Shown: one piece after another, positions 1 through 8,725 of the stretch
Layout of the letters: each line of letters starts with the position of its first letter
Numbering within the stretch: the stretch's first letter is position 1
Assembly: GCF_035918235.1 (NCBI RefSeq)
Contig: NZ_CP109485.1
Coordinates: 9,083,001-9,147,000 of the forward strand
Direction of reading: 5' to 3'
Length of the DNA: 64,000 nucleotides
Source of the DNA: Streptomyces sp. NBC_01445
GTDB taxonomy: Bacteria; Actinomycetota; Actinomycetes; Streptomycetales; Streptomycetaceae
Translations under genes and position numbers: made by a program
The notes under the pieces: generated by a model
What the model was told of the DNA's origin: nothing
The model's database searches: none
What the model saw: only the letters and a program-made list of their open reading frames with translations

Positions 1-130
1 GTGGTCGCCTGCCCGGGACGGGGCCCGCCATGCGGCTCGGGGCGGCCCGGGGTGTGAGGAGGGTGCGGGGGAGGTGTGAGGGGGCGGGGCCGGGCCGCCA
101 CCGATCTGGGGACCCGGCGCCGAGCGTGTT

Positions 131-151
131 GAACGTTCGTTAAATCTACGG
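131..151. promoter_or_regulatory. Putative TetR operator, left copy
   Basis: GAACGTTCGTTAA followed by a CTACGG tail, nearly identical to the site at 1871-1890 between the acyl-CoA synthetase and the TetR gene. It overlaps the stop codon of the synthetase, so it more likely serves a gene lying to the left, outside this window. Assignment to the TetR regulator is inferred from the shared motif. Confidence 0.45.
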
Positions 152-1828
152 CTGGTGTGCCCGCCGCAGCTCCGCCTTCAGGACCTTCCCCGCGGCCGAG
201 GTGGGCAGCGCCTCCAGGAACCGCACCTCGCGCACCCGCTGGTACGGAGCGACGCGGGCGGACACGTGCGCCATCAGCTCCTCCGCGAGCGCCGGGCCGG
301 GGGCCGGCGAGGCATCCGGGCGCGCCACGACATACGCCGCCGGTATCTCGCCCGCGTCCGCCGCCGGCACCCCGATCACCGAGACCTGCGCGACCGCCGG
401 ATGCCCGCTGAGGATCTCCTCCAGCTGGCCGGGATAGACGTTGTATCCCTTGTAGATCAGCATGTCCTTGGCGCGGCCCACGATGTAGACATGGCCGCGC
501 TCGTCGCACCGCGCCAGGTCGCCCGTGCGCAGCCAGCCGTCGACGAACTGCTCTGCCGTCAGCTCGGGATGGCCGAGGTAGCCCGCCGTGATCTGCGGGC
601 CGCGGGCCCACAGCTCGCCCGTCTCGCCGTCGGGCACGCAGCTCCCGGTCTGTACGAGGTCGCGGATCTCGACCTCGGTGTCGAAGACGGGCAGGCCGAC
701 CGATCCGATCGGCACCGGGTCATCGGGGTCGACGATTCCCGACGTGACGCCCATGGTGGCCTCGGTCAGCCCGTACCCCTCCACGACGCACGCCCGCGGG
801 AACAGTGTCCCCAGGGCGCGAAGTGTCGTCGTATCGATGGGCGCCGCACCCGAGTTGACCACGCGGACCGCGGGGAGCGCACGGCCCTGTGCGGCGGGGG
901 CGGCGAGCAGGGCGTGGAAGAGCGCGGGGGACCCGGCGATCTGGGTGGCTCCGAACTTCTCGGCCAGTTCGAGGAACCGCTCGGGGTCAAATCGTCCGGC
1001 GAGGACGCTCGTGAGCCCGGCGAGCACGCCGATCGACTGGCCGACCAGGCCCATGGCGTGGAAGAACGGCGCGACGGCGACCGAGACGCCCTGCCCCGGA
1101 GGGTTGGTGTACTCGGTGGCGGCCTCGGGAACCGGGTCGAGGAAGATGCCCCCGTCGGGGTCCACCGCGGGCACGGCGGCCGCGCGCCAGCAGGTGAACT
1201 GGAGGCAGTTCGCCACGACCTGGCGGTGCAGCACCTGGACCGCCTTCGAACGCCCTGTGGTGCCGCCTGTGAAGGACAGGTGGGCGACCGCGTCGGGCGT
1301 GACGCGTGGGCCGGGCTCGGGGGCCGCCGCGAGCAGGTCGGCGAGAGGCACGGTGCCGTCGAGGTGTGCCGGATCGCCGGGCGCGACGGCCGACGGTGGT
1401 ACGAGGGCCAGCAGTTCGAGCCCCTCGGTGCCGGCCGCGAGGAGCGCCGGTGCCGTCGCCGGATGCGTCACGGCCGCCCGGGCGCCCGCCTCGTCCAGCT
1501 GTGCGCGCAGGGCCGCCGGGGGCAGGGTCGGGTTGATGGGCGCCACGATCGCGCCGGCCAGCAGGATCCCGTAGTAAGTGACCGGGAACCAGAGGGAGTT
1601 GGGCTGGTGCAGTGCCACCACATCGCCCTCGGCGATGCCGCGCTCACGCAGCCCCCGCGCGAAGCGGAGCGCCTGGTGGTGGAGTTCCGCGAAGGTCAGC
1701 GTGTCGTCGCCGTCGCGCAGGGCGACGCGGTCGGGGTATCTCCTGGCCGAACCGGCGAGGATGTCCCCGACGGACGCCTCGGGGTAGGAGAGGCGGGCCG
1801 GCATGCCCTTCGGGTGGCGACGGATCAC
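146..1828 (-). CDS. AMP-dependent acyl-CoA synthetase/ligase (FadD-like)
   Basis: 560-aa ANL-superfamily enzyme expected to activate a carboxylic acid to an acyl-adenylate and then to a CoA thioester in the cytoplasm. Visible motifs are the P-loop-like SFTGGTTGRSKA near residue 186, the EGYGLTEAT segment, the adenylate-binding TGDLARCDERG stretch, and the C-terminal SAAGKVLKAELRR with the conserved catalytic lysine. Length is normal for the family. It is divergent from the TetR gene at 1944 with a matching operator between them, which suggests local repression lifted by an acyl-CoA. The substrate cannot be deduced from sequence; a medium or long fatty acid or an aromatic acid are both possible. 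Confidence 0.9.
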   Translation of the reverse strand: MIRRHPKGMPARLSYPEASVGDILAGSARRYPDRVALRDGDDTLTFAELHHQALRFARGLRERGIAEGDVVALHQPNSLWFPVTYYGILLAGAIVAPINPTLPPAALRAQLDEAGARAAVTHPATAPALLAAGTEGLELLALVPPSAVAPGDPAHLDGTVPLADLLAAAPEPGPRVTPDAVAHLSFTGGTTGRSKAVQVLHRQVVANCLQFTCWRAAAVPAVDPDGGIFLDPVPEAATEYTNPPGQGVSVAVAPFFHAMGLVGQSIGVLAGLTSVLAGRFDPERFLELAEKFGATQIAGSPALFHALLAAPAAQGRALPAVRVVNSGAAPIDTTTLRALGTLFPRACVVEGYGLTEATMGVTSGIVDPDDPVPIGSVGLPVFDTEVEIRDLVQTGSCVPDGETGELWARGPQITAGYLGHPELTAEQFVDGWLRTGDLARCDERGHVYIVGRAKDMLIYKGYNVYPGQLEEILSGHPAVAQVSVIGVPAADAGEIPAAYVVARPDASPAPGPALAEELMAHVSARVAPYQRVREVRFLEALPTSAAGKVLKAELRRAHQP

Positions 1829-1870
1829 GCGGCAACTCCCTTGTCGACGAGTGCGACGGGCGTGCAGTCA

Positions 1871-1890
1871 GAACATTCGTTAAGCTACGG
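1871..1890. promoter_or_regulatory. Putative TetR operator between fadD-like and tetR genes
   Basis: GAACATTCGTTAAGCTACGG lies in the 115-bp divergent intergenic region, about 43 bp upstream of the synthetase start and 54 bp upstream of the regulator start. A near-copy occurs at 131-151. Position and duplication make it a good candidate for autoregulation plus control of the synthetase. Confidence 0.55.
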
Positions 1891-1943
1891 TCCCCGTCGG
1901 CAGGTGTCCAGACGCCGGGACAGGAGCAGGAGATCGGAGAGCT

Positions 1944-2558
1944 GTGTCCACGCGACCCGCAGCAGGCCACAAGGCCATCGTCGAGGCTGCCCGGCAGGAG
2001 TTCTCCGAGCGCGGCTACGGAGCCACCTCGATCCGCGACATCGCCCAGCGCGCCGGGGTGAGCCTGTCTGCCCTGTACTACTACTACAAGGGCAAGCAGG
2101 ACTTGCTGGTCGCCATCCTCGACGACGGTCTCGACGCCTACTTCAGTGCGTGCGACGAGGCGTTGGAGGCGGCGGGCGACGACCCGGCCGAACAACTGGA
2201 GGCGCTCGTCGCGGCGACCGTGCGGTTCCGTACGGAACACCCCGTGAAGAGCAGCATCGTGCTGACCGAGGGGCGCAGCCTGGAGCCCGAGCACCTGGCG
2301 CGCTACCGGAAGAACGAGGCGCGCGGCAGCCGGCAGTTCCGCGACGTCGTCGAGCTGGGCGTGGCGCAGGGCATCTTCCTCACCCCCTACCCGGACGACG
2401 CCCGGCGCGCGGTGATCGCCATGTGCAACGCCATCGGGGAGTGGTACCAGTCCGAGGGACCGGTATCCGTGGACGAGTTGGTGGAGCGGTACGTGGCCCT
2501 GGCGCTGACCGTGGTCGAGTACCGCCCGCGCGCGGTACGCCGACCCGCGCGTGCCTGA
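1944..2558 (+). CDS. TetR/AcrR family transcriptional regulator
   Basis: 204 aa with a GTG start. The N-terminal helix-turn-helix spans roughly residues 8-55: the AARQEFSERGYGATSIRDIA segment, then AGVSLSALYYYYKGK as the recognition helix, typical of TetR proteins that sense acyl-CoA. The C-terminal ligand domain resembles TetR_C regulators found beside fatty-acid or steroid catabolic genes. It is divergent from the acyl-CoA synthetase and probably controls it and itself through the GAAC(A/G)TTCGTTAA site. It converges on the membrane-protein gene at 2572 with only 13 bp between stops. Confidence 0.9.
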   Translation: MSTRPAAGHKAIVEAARQEFSERGYGATSIRDIAQRAGVSLSALYYYYKGKQDLLVAILDDGLDAYFSACDEALEAAGDDPAEQLEALVAATVRFRTEHPVKSSIVLTEGRSLEPEHLARYRKNEARGSRQFRDVVELGVAQGIFLTPYPDDARRAVIAMCNAIGEWYQSEGPVSVDELVERYVALALTVVEYRPRAVRRPARA

Positions 2559-2571
2559 CATCGAAGCCGCG

Positions 2572-3870
2572 TCACCCCGCAGGGGCGGCCGTCACATGCG
2601 GCGATCCGTCGTCGTCCAGGAACTCGATCACCGCGAGAGCGATGAGCGCGCAGAGAGCGATCCACACGATGACGACGCCCGTCGGACGGTCCCACACCAG
2701 CATGATCACGGCCGACACGGCGACGACCGTCCAGTTGAGCCACGTCTTCGCCCGGTGCACCCACGCGCCCACCGGCCCGCCGGTGAGGCCCGCCGCGTCG
2801 CGCACCGCGCCGATGCCGCCGCGCCACATGGCCTTGACCCGGGTCGCCGCACGGCCGTCGCCGCTCAGCCACGCCGCGAGCGCCACCACGATGCCGACGG
2901 TGATCAGCATGCGCACCGTCGTCCGCAGGAACCGCACGAGCGCGTCGTAAACGGCGCCGGCGGCCGGCTGCGACACCTCGGAGGGCAGCCCGTCGAGATA
3001 GAACGCGCGGAAGACCCACAGACCGATGCCGAGGATCGCGGCGCCCACCGCGATCGCGATCCCGGCCGCCACCAGCGCGCGCCGCTTGCGGACGGCCAGG
3101 AGGACGGCGCAGGCGGCGAGGACCAGGGTGATGACGGGCAGCCAGACCCCCATGAGCTGGAGCAGCCGGAAGCCCTTCTTGATCTTGCCGATGGAGTCGG
3201 ACGTCATGACCGTGAAGTCGGTGTGCACCTCGGGGATCTTCGAGGCGACTCCGAGGCCGCGGTCGACGAGCCGCTGCTTCGCCTCGTCGATGACGGGCGC
3301 CAGGTCGATCGTCACCGCGTCGTTCGTGAGCTTGACGGCGCCGCCGCCGCTCCCGGTCAGCGCCTTGTCGACCGCCGTGTGCACGCGCCGGTTGAGGCCG
3401 GTCCACAGCTTCTCGAACGAGTCGCTCGACACGAACTTCTGGACGGTGTTGTGCACAAAGCCGCTGAGTCCGCTGGTGAGCGGGCCGCTCAGCCTGCCCA
3501 GTGCCTTTTCGAGCCTCGGCCGGTCGGCGGGTGCCACGTCGCTGAGGAGCGCCTTGAGATCGATGTTCTCCATGACGACGTTCGTGACGCGGCTCGTGAC
3601 GGCCGCCTGGACATCGGGATCGGAAGCGAGCGGCTCCATCGTCGCCACGTAGCGATCGGTGTCGCCGACGATGTCGCCGGCCCATGTCGCGACCGCGCTG
3701 AGCGGCGTCAGGATCGCCACGAGGACGATCAGGAGGCCGGCGAAGAACGAGCGCAGATGGTGCCGGGGCCGGGCCGGCGCCGCGGCCTCCAGCTGAGCGA
3801 CCCGGGCGCGCAGCGCCGCCATGTCGTCGCTGGTGTCCGCCGGGGGACGGTCGTCACGGTCCGGTGTCAT
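2572..3870 (-). CDS. Conserved hypothetical integral membrane protein
   Basis: 432 aa from the ATG that gives MTPDRDD; an upstream extension exists but adds an unlikely N-terminus. After a short charged, coiled-coil-like N-terminus (AALRARVAQLEAA) there is one membrane segment near residues 45-70. A long extracytoplasmic region of about 200 aa (TDRYVATMEPLASDPDVQAA and onward) follows, then about four further transmembrane helices in the C-terminal half. The layout is common among actinobacterial membrane proteins of unknown function. No catalytic motif is recognised. It converges with the tetR gene. Confidence 0.75.
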   Translation of the reverse strand: MTPDRDDRPPADTSDDMAALRARVAQLEAAAPARPRHHLRSFFAGLLIVLVAILTPLSAVATWAGDIVGDTDRYVATMEPLASDPDVQAAVTSRVTNVVMENIDLKALLSDVAPADRPRLEKALGRLSGPLTSGLSGFVHNTVQKFVSSDSFEKLWTGLNRRVHTAVDKALTGSGGGAVKLTNDAVTIDLAPVIDEAKQRLVDRGLGVASKIPEVHTDFTVMTSDSIGKIKKGFRLLQLMGVWLPVITLVLAACAVLLAVRKRRALVAAGIAIAVGAAILGIGLWVFRAFYLDGLPSEVSQPAAGAVYDALVRFLRTTVRMLITVGIVVALAAWLSGDGRAATRVKAMWRGGIGAVRDAAGLTGGPVGAWVHRAKTWLNWTVVAVSAVIMLVWDRPTGVVIVWIALCALIALAVIEFLDDDGSPHVTAAPAG

Positions 3871-3958
3871 GTACTCATGGGATGCCATGCGGTGGCTGAG
3901 GGCCCGCTGGACTAGTGCGTATGGGCGGCCAACGCACTCCGTCACCCCGTCACCACCG

Positions 3959-5782
3959 TCACGGAGTGACGATCGCGAAGTCCGGATCGTTCTCGTCGAG
4001 GACCGAGAGCAGGGTGTCGAGGGCGCCCAGGTCGCCCGAGTGATAGACGCCGTGGAGACCCTTCCCGGCCAGCAGGGTGAGGAGTTGGGGCTTCGTCAGC
4101 GTGAGGGAGAGGTCCGCGCTGTCGGCGGGCCGGGTCGTACGGGTGTGGACCAGGACACCGTTGTGCAGCGTCATGCGGTACATCTCGCCCAGGTCCGACA
4201 GATGCCAGTGCAGGGTGAGCGAGTGGTCCCACGCCCTCGGCCCGTCGACCCTGACCGCGAGCGAGTCGAAGAGCTGCTCGACGTTCAGCGCGTCGCCCAT
4301 GTTGCCGCCGCCGATGCTGGTCGCCTTGATCTCGCCGCGCAGCTCCTGGGCGCCGGTGAGGTAGCAGTTGCGCCAGGTCGCGCACTCCGCGCCGTGCGCG
4401 AGCCGCTCGAAGGTCTCCGCGAGCAGCTCCTTGGCGTCAGCGCTGTCCGGCGCGGCGAACACGGCGTGCCTCAGGAGCTGGGCGGCGAACCGCAGATCGC
4501 CCTCCTCCAGGTACGTACGCGCCTTGCCGAGCACCGCTTCGAGCCCGCCCATGCAGTCGACGTAGCGTTCGGCGGTCTCGGTGGGCGGGTGCTCCCACAG
4601 GGATGCGGGATTGCCGTCGTACCAGCCCATGTAACGCTGGTAGATGGCCTTCACGTTGTGGCTGACGGAGCCGTAGTAGCCGCGCGCGTGCCAGGCCGCG
4701 GAGAGCGCGGGCGGCAGCTCGATCAGCTCGGCGATCTCCGCCCCCGTGTACCCCTGGTTGAGCAGCCGCAGCGTCTGGTCGTGCAGATACGCGTACAGGT
4801 CGCGCTGCTCGGCGAGGAACGACCTGATGCGGTCCGAGCCCCAGGTCGGCCAGTGGTGCGAGGCGAACAGGACGTCCGCGTCGTGGCCGAAGAGCTCGAC
4901 GGCCTCGTTGAGGTAGCGGGCCCAGGTCCGGGCGTCGCGGACCACCGCGCCGCGCAGGGTCAGGATGTTGTGCAGGTTGTGCGTGGCGTTCTCGGCCATG
5001 CACAGGGCGCGCCGCTGCGGCAGCAGGAAGTTCATCTCCGACGGCGCCTCGGTGCCCGGCGTCATCTGGAAGCGGAACACGACGCCGTCGAGGGTCAGTT
5101 CCTGTCCCGTGTGCCGGACCTCGACCGTGGGCGCCATCAGCCCCGTGGTGCCGGTGGACGCGGTGAAGCCGAGCCCCATGCCCACGAGACCCTCGGGCCC
5201 GCGCTCCAGGTTGGCGCCCGTGTAGTAGGTGCCGCGGCGCAGCATCGCCGCACCCGCGTACACGTTCTCCACGACGGAGTGCTCCATGAAGCCCTGCGGA
5301 GCGATCACGGGTACGTCGTCGTCGGCTCCGATGACGCCGAGCACACCGCCGAAGTGGTCGAGGTGGGAGTGGGTGAACACGACGGCGGCGACGGGCCGTT
5401 CGCCGCGCTGCGACCGGTAGAGCTCCAGCGCGGCGGCCGCCGTCTCCGCGGAGGCGAGCGGGTCGACGACCACGACGCCGTGGTCGCCCTCGATCAGCGT
5501 CATGTTGGAGAGGTCGAACCCGCGTACCTGGAAGACGCCCTCGGTCACCTCGAACAGGCCGGCCCGCGCGCACAGTTGGGACTGCCGCCACAGGTTCGGG
5601 TGCGCGGTGTCGGGACAGTCCTCGTCGAGGAACGCCGTGTCGTCGAAGTTCCACACGACCCGCCCGTCCTCGGCCGTGACCGTCGAGGAGAGCGGCGGAG
5701 AGACAAGGCCACGGTCCGCCTCCTCGAAGTCGGACCGGTCGGCGAAGTCGGGGGCGGAGTCGGGGGTGTCGGAGGTGGTCAC
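3959..5782 (-). CDS. Alkyl/aryl-sulfatase-type metallo-beta-lactamase-fold hydrolase
   Basis: 607 aa with a GTG start. The N-terminal metallo-beta-lactamase domain carries the metal motif THSHLDHFGG, with H138, H140, D142 and H143. A central helical dimerisation region (YQRYMGWYDGNPASLWEHPP) and a C-terminal SCP2-like domain follow, the architecture of SdsA1/BDS1 secondary alkylsulfatases. No signal peptide is evident, unlike some secreted homologues, so action is probably cytoplasmic. The reaction expected from the family is hydrolytic release of sulfate from an alkyl sulfate. It sits 18 bp downstream of the M20 peptidase fragment and is probably co-transcribed with it. Confidence 0.85.
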   Translation of the reverse strand: MTTSDTPDSAPDFADRSDFEEADRGLVSPPLSSTVTAEDGRVVWNFDDTAFLDEDCPDTAHPNLWRQSQLCARAGLFEVTEGVFQVRGFDLSNMTLIEGDHGVVVVDPLASAETAAAALELYRSQRGERPVAAVVFTHSHLDHFGGVLGVIGADDDVPVIAPQGFMEHSVVENVYAGAAMLRRGTYYTGANLERGPEGLVGMGLGFTASTGTTGLMAPTVEVRHTGQELTLDGVVFRFQMTPGTEAPSEMNFLLPQRRALCMAENATHNLHNILTLRGAVVRDARTWARYLNEAVELFGHDADVLFASHHWPTWGSDRIRSFLAEQRDLYAYLHDQTLRLLNQGYTGAEIAELIELPPALSAAWHARGYYGSVSHNVKAIYQRYMGWYDGNPASLWEHPPTETAERYVDCMGGLEAVLGKARTYLEEGDLRFAAQLLRHAVFAAPDSADAKELLAETFERLAHGAECATWRNCYLTGAQELRGEIKATSIGGGNMGDALNVEQLFDSLAVRVDGPRAWDHSLTLHWHLSDLGEMYRMTLHNGVLVHTRTTRPADSADLSLTLTKPQLLTLLAGKGLHGVYHSGDLGALDTLLSVLDENDPDFAIVTP

Positions 5783-5800
5783 TTCGGTCTCCCAGGGGTG

Positions 5801-6091
5801 TCAGCGGCGCGCTTCAGTGCCGTACGACGCGCGCAGGAACAGCGCCACCACCTGCGCCATGTGCTCGGTCTCGGAGGGGTCCACGCTCTCGTCCGGGGCG
5901 TGGACCAGGCACTGCGGTTCCTCCACGCCCATCAGGAGCCGTACACGGCCATGGCCGGAGCGGCCCGCGGACTCGCCACCGACGCGGTCGTCATCAGCGC
6001 CGGTGTCCTCCACGTCACGGCGGCGCCGTGACCGGTGCCGGCGCCCTCGTCCGCGTCCCGGTTCGTCGGACGGGACATCCATGGTGGTCAT
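5801..6091 (-). pseudogene. M20 peptidase C-terminal fragment
   Basis: The last 50 or so residues (LLMGVEEPQC, HAPDESVDPSETEHMAQ) match the C-terminal end of M20-family dipeptidases, including the HAPDES metal/dimer region. The first 45 residues are low-complexity Arg-rich sequence unlike any M20 protein. A full M20 enzyme is about 450 aa, so the catalytic domain is gone. The upstream reading frame may be translated as a short ORF but cannot be an active peptidase. It precedes the alkylsulfatase in the same orientation. Confidence 0.6.
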
Positions 6092-6116
6092 ACGGGCCCT
6101 CCCAGGTCGCGTCGTT

Positions 6117-6140
6117 GCACAAAATTGGCATAGCTTGTGC
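6117..6140. promoter_or_regulatory. Inverted repeat upstream of the sulfatase unit
   Basis: GCACAA-N12-TTGTGC about 26 bp upstream of the M20-fragment start. The symmetrical hexamers suggest a dimeric repressor site controlling the fragment/alkylsulfatase transcript. The regulator is unknown. Confidence 0.35.
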
Positions 6141-6218
6141 CGGTTCGCACCTGCTGTCGGGTCGGGCCCGTACGCACGAGGGGTGCGGCGGGACCCGATC
6201 CGCGCCGTCCCCGGACGG

Positions 6219-6602
6219 TCAGCTCTCGGTCAGATGCCGCACCAGCACCGGCACATGGCTGTGCTCGATGTCCTTGACCGAGGTGACCAGCGTGACCGTG
6301 CCCGTACGGGCCATCGCGCGCAGCTTGTCCGTCAGCTCCACGCGGTCCGGCTCCGCGAGCTCGTCGCGGTAGCGGCGCTCGAACTCCGGGAAGCGGGATG
6401 CGCGGTCCTCGTGGTACCAGGAGCGCAGCCCGGAGGACGGCGTCAGGTCCTTCATCCACGCCTCGACGTCGGCCCGCTCCTTGGAGACGCCGCGCGGCCA
6501 CAGGCGGTCCACCAGGACCCGGGTTCCGTCGTCCGCCGACGGCGGATCGTAGACCCGGCGGACACGGAAGTGCGGTTCGGAACTCTTGGAACGTTCTGTC
6601 AT
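6219..6602 (-). CDS. DUF488 family protein
   Basis: 127 aa. The family signature is clear: VRRVYDPPSADDGTRVLVDR, WPRGVSKE, and FPEFERRYRDEL. DUF488 proteins are small cytoplasmic proteins of undetermined biochemical role, often monocistronic and found beside unrelated genes. ATG start; full-length for the family. It is divergent from the DUF308 protein gene at 6740. Confidence 0.85.
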   Translation of the reverse strand: MTERSKSSEPHFRVRRVYDPPSADDGTRVLVDRLWPRGVSKERADVEAWMKDLTPSSGLRSWYHEDRASRFPEFERRYRDELAEPDRVELTDKLRAMARTGTVTLVTSVKDIEHSHVPVLVRHLTES

Positions 6603-6739
6603 GGCCCAATTGTGCGGAGTTTCCCGGCGTCGTGTCCGCGGCCGTCCGCCGCTCCGGTGACGGCCCCCGGATGCCGGAGGCGTACGTCGTTCGCCTCACC
6701 CGAGTGGCGGGCGCACCGACGTCGTGTGAACAGTCGGAC

Positions 6740-7372
6740 ATGACGCACGCACCGCACGAACCCCGAACCCCGGCGGCCGAAGAGACCCGCGAAGAGCGCA
6801 CTTCCCCGCCCGAGGGCCCCCTCGGGCGCCTGGCTCAATCCGCCTGGCAAGTAGTGCTCCTGGCAGGCATAGCCGCCCTGATCCTGGGCGTCCTGGTCCT
6901 GGTCTGGCCCGGGGCGTCCCTGTTCGCCGCCGGAGTGCTCTTCGGCGTGTATCTCCTGGTCACCGGCGTATTCCAGCTGGTGGCCGCATTCGGCACGCAT
7001 GTCACCACCGGGCTGCGCGTGATGGCCTTCATCAGCGGCGCGGTGTCGATCCTGCTCGGCCTGTTCTGCTTCCGCGGGGCGACGCAGTCGATCCTGCTGC
7101 TCGCGCTGTGGATCGGTATCGGCTGGCTGTTCCGCGGCATCACCCAGACCGTCGCGGCCGTCTCCGACGAGGCGATGCCGGCGCGCGGCTGGCAGATCTT
7201 CCTCGGCGTCGTGAGCGCGCTGGCCGGTGTGGTCCTGATCGTCTCGCCGTTCGAGTCCGTCGCCGTACTCACCCTGGTCGGCGGCTGCTGGCTGCTGGCG
7301 GTCGGCGTCGTGGAGATCGTCACGGCGTTCCAGCTGCGGAGCAAGGCGAAGCGGATTCCGCACGGGGTATGA
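6740..7372 (+). CDS. HdeD/DUF308 family small membrane protein
   Basis: 210 aa from the ATG giving MTHAPHEP; a longer open frame to the left has no plausible start region. After a hydrophilic N-terminus of about 35 residues come six hydrophobic segments in three pairs (VVLLAGIAALILGVLVLVWP, GVLFGVYLLVTGVFQLVAAF and similar), the repeated two-helix pattern of DUF308. HdeD in enterics is linked to acid resistance, but most actinobacterial members are uncharacterised. Its transcript ends at the hairpin 7398-7431. Confidence 0.85.
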   Translation: MTHAPHEPRTPAAEETREERTSPPEGPLGRLAQSAWQVVLLAGIAALILGVLVLVWPGASLFAAGVLFGVYLLVTGVFQLVAAFGTHVTTGLRVMAFISGAVSILLGLFCFRGATQSILLLALWIGIGWLFRGITQTVAAVSDEAMPARGWQIFLGVVSALAGVVLIVSPFESVAVLTLVGGCWLLAVGVVEIVTAFQLRSKAKRIPHGV

Positions 7373-7397
7373 CTTGGGTCCTGAAAGCGTATACACG

Positions 7398-7431
7398 CGC
7401 GCCGGGCGCCCACATCGGGACGCCCGGCGCG
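7398..7431. terminator. Bidirectional hairpin between convergent genes
   Basis: CGCGCCGGGCG pairs perfectly with CGCCCGGCGCG across a 12-nt loop, in the gap between the convergent DUF308 and YhgE-like genes. No U-run follows, which is usual in Streptomyces. Confidence 0.7.
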
Positions 7432-7455
7432 ACGGCTCCGGTCTGTCGGTGACGG

Positions 7456-8589
7456 TCAGACCGCGACCGTCTCCTCCATCTCTTCCTCTGCCGCCTCTTC
7501 CTCTGCTGCCTCCGTGGAGCGGGCAGGCGCCTGAGTCACGCTGTGCGCGGCATGCTGCCGGGGCTCGACCGCGACGGCACCGCGCCGCCGCTCCGTGAGC
7601 GCGGCAAGCCCCGTCAAGGCCAGGCCGACCACGAGCCAGACGGCCAGCGTCCACACGTTCCTGGCCAGGTCGTGGCTGCCGAAGTAGAGCAGGCTGCGCG
7701 AGCCCTCGACCAAGCCGGCGCCGTTCCAGAAGGCGTGCAGAGTGCCGAAGAAGCCGTTCTGCAGCTCGGGCCGGTAGAGGCCGCCGGAGCTGGTGAAGTT
7801 CAGCATCACGAACAACACCATGAGCGCGAGCGTCGTCCACCGCTTCAGGAACGTGTGCAGACCCACGCCGATGAACAGAATGCCCGCCGAGTAGAGCCAG
7901 GACATGGCCCACATGCCCCACAGGCCGTGGTGGGCCAGGCGGAACACCGGTCCCGCGAGAGCCGCGCCGACGAGGCCGACCACGCCGGACACACCGACCA
8001 CGAGCGCGGCCCGCATCCGCATCGACAGGGCGGAACCCGCCGCGCCGATCACGGCCACCGACGCGTACGAGCCGATGCTCAGCGCCACCAGCAGGAAGAA
8101 CAGGCCCTGGCCCGTCGGGTCGTCCGAGACGGTCGGGGTCACGTCCGTCACCTTGAGCGGCACGCCCTGCTGCGTGGCGACGGGGGTGAAGATCTTCTCG
8201 GCGGTGATCGCGCTCATGTCGGACCCGGCGGTGGCGACGATCAGCTCGGGGGACTTCGCGCTCAGGACGTACGCGCCGTCGATGTCACGGGACTGAAGCT
8301 GCTCCACGGCCGCCGGGCGGCTGTCGAGCGTACGCACGTCGAGCGCGTCGCCGGCATTGTCCTTCACCGTCTGGGCGAAGACCTTCGCCTCGGGCCCCGC
8401 CCCGACGACCGCCACCGGCAGATGGTGCGGCTCGGGCGCCACGAAGGCCCCCATGTACGCGAGCCCCATGCCCAGGCACATCAGCAGCGGGGTGATGAGG
8501 TGGGTCAGCACATGGCGCAGCGCCGGATTCCGCACGCCGTGCACGGCGCCCGCGGACTCGGAGCGGTGTGCCTTGTGATCGGCGGGCAT
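7456..8589 (-). CDS. ABC-2/YhgE-like membrane protein
   Basis: 377 aa from the ATG preceded by GGAGGTCC at proper spacing (MPADHKAHRS). One N-terminal membrane helix (near 24-46) is followed by an extracytoplasmic region of about 125 residues (AVVGAGPEAKVFAQ ... ITAEKIFTPV) and five C-terminal helices. This is the topology of the YhgE/Pip and DUF3533 group of ABC-2-like permease-domain proteins. Their role is not settled; several are drug-efflux or secretion related and are controlled by TetR-type repressors. No ATPase gene is adjacent. A three-half-site operator candidate lies directly upstream. Confidence 0.7.
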   Translation of the reverse strand: MPADHKAHRSESAGAVHGVRNPALRHVLTHLITPLLMCLGMGLAYMGAFVAPEPHHLPVAVVGAGPEAKVFAQTVKDNAGDALDVRTLDSRPAAVEQLQSRDIDGAYVLSAKSPELIVATAGSDMSAITAEKIFTPVATQQGVPLKVTDVTPTVSDDPTGQGLFFLLVALSIGSYASVAVIGAAGSALSMRMRAALVVGVSGVVGLVGAALAGPVFRLAHHGLWGMWAMSWLYSAGILFIGVGLHTFLKRWTTLALMVLFVMLNFTSSGGLYRPELQNGFFGTLHAFWNGAGLVEGSRSLLYFGSHDLARNVWTLAVWLVVGLALTGLAALTERRRGAVAVEPRQHAAHSVTQAPARSTEAAEEEAAEEEMEETVAV

Positions 8590-8621
8590 GGGCAGGACCT
8601 CCAGCTGGTTGGGTTGGTGTT

Positions 8622-8649
8622 TACAACCTTTCACGTTGTACTCTACAAC
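8622..8649. promoter_or_regulatory. Triple half-site operator/promoter of the YhgE-like gene
   Basis: Half sites TACAAC at 8622, GTTGTA at 8635 and TACAAC at 8644 form two inverted repeats; GTTGTACTCTACAAC (8635-8649) has perfect 6-bp arms around 3 nt. On the minus strand TTGTAG and TGTAAA spaced 17 bp could be -35 and -10 elements embedded in the sites. A TetR-type repressor is the likely ligand; no regulator gene adjoins. Confidence 0.55.
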
Positions 8650-8725
8650 TATCTCGGCGCAATGGGGTACGGGTGAGGGTGTGACGATGGCCACCGCGGC
8701 CCCGCGGCGGCCACCGCACGCGCCT

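Noticed and set aside
155..2950. A 931-codon plus-strand open frame opposite the acyl-CoA synthetase and across the TetR gene
   Set aside because: Arg/Gly-rich composition typical of antisense frames in high-GC DNA; the opposite strand encodes a clear ANL enzyme.
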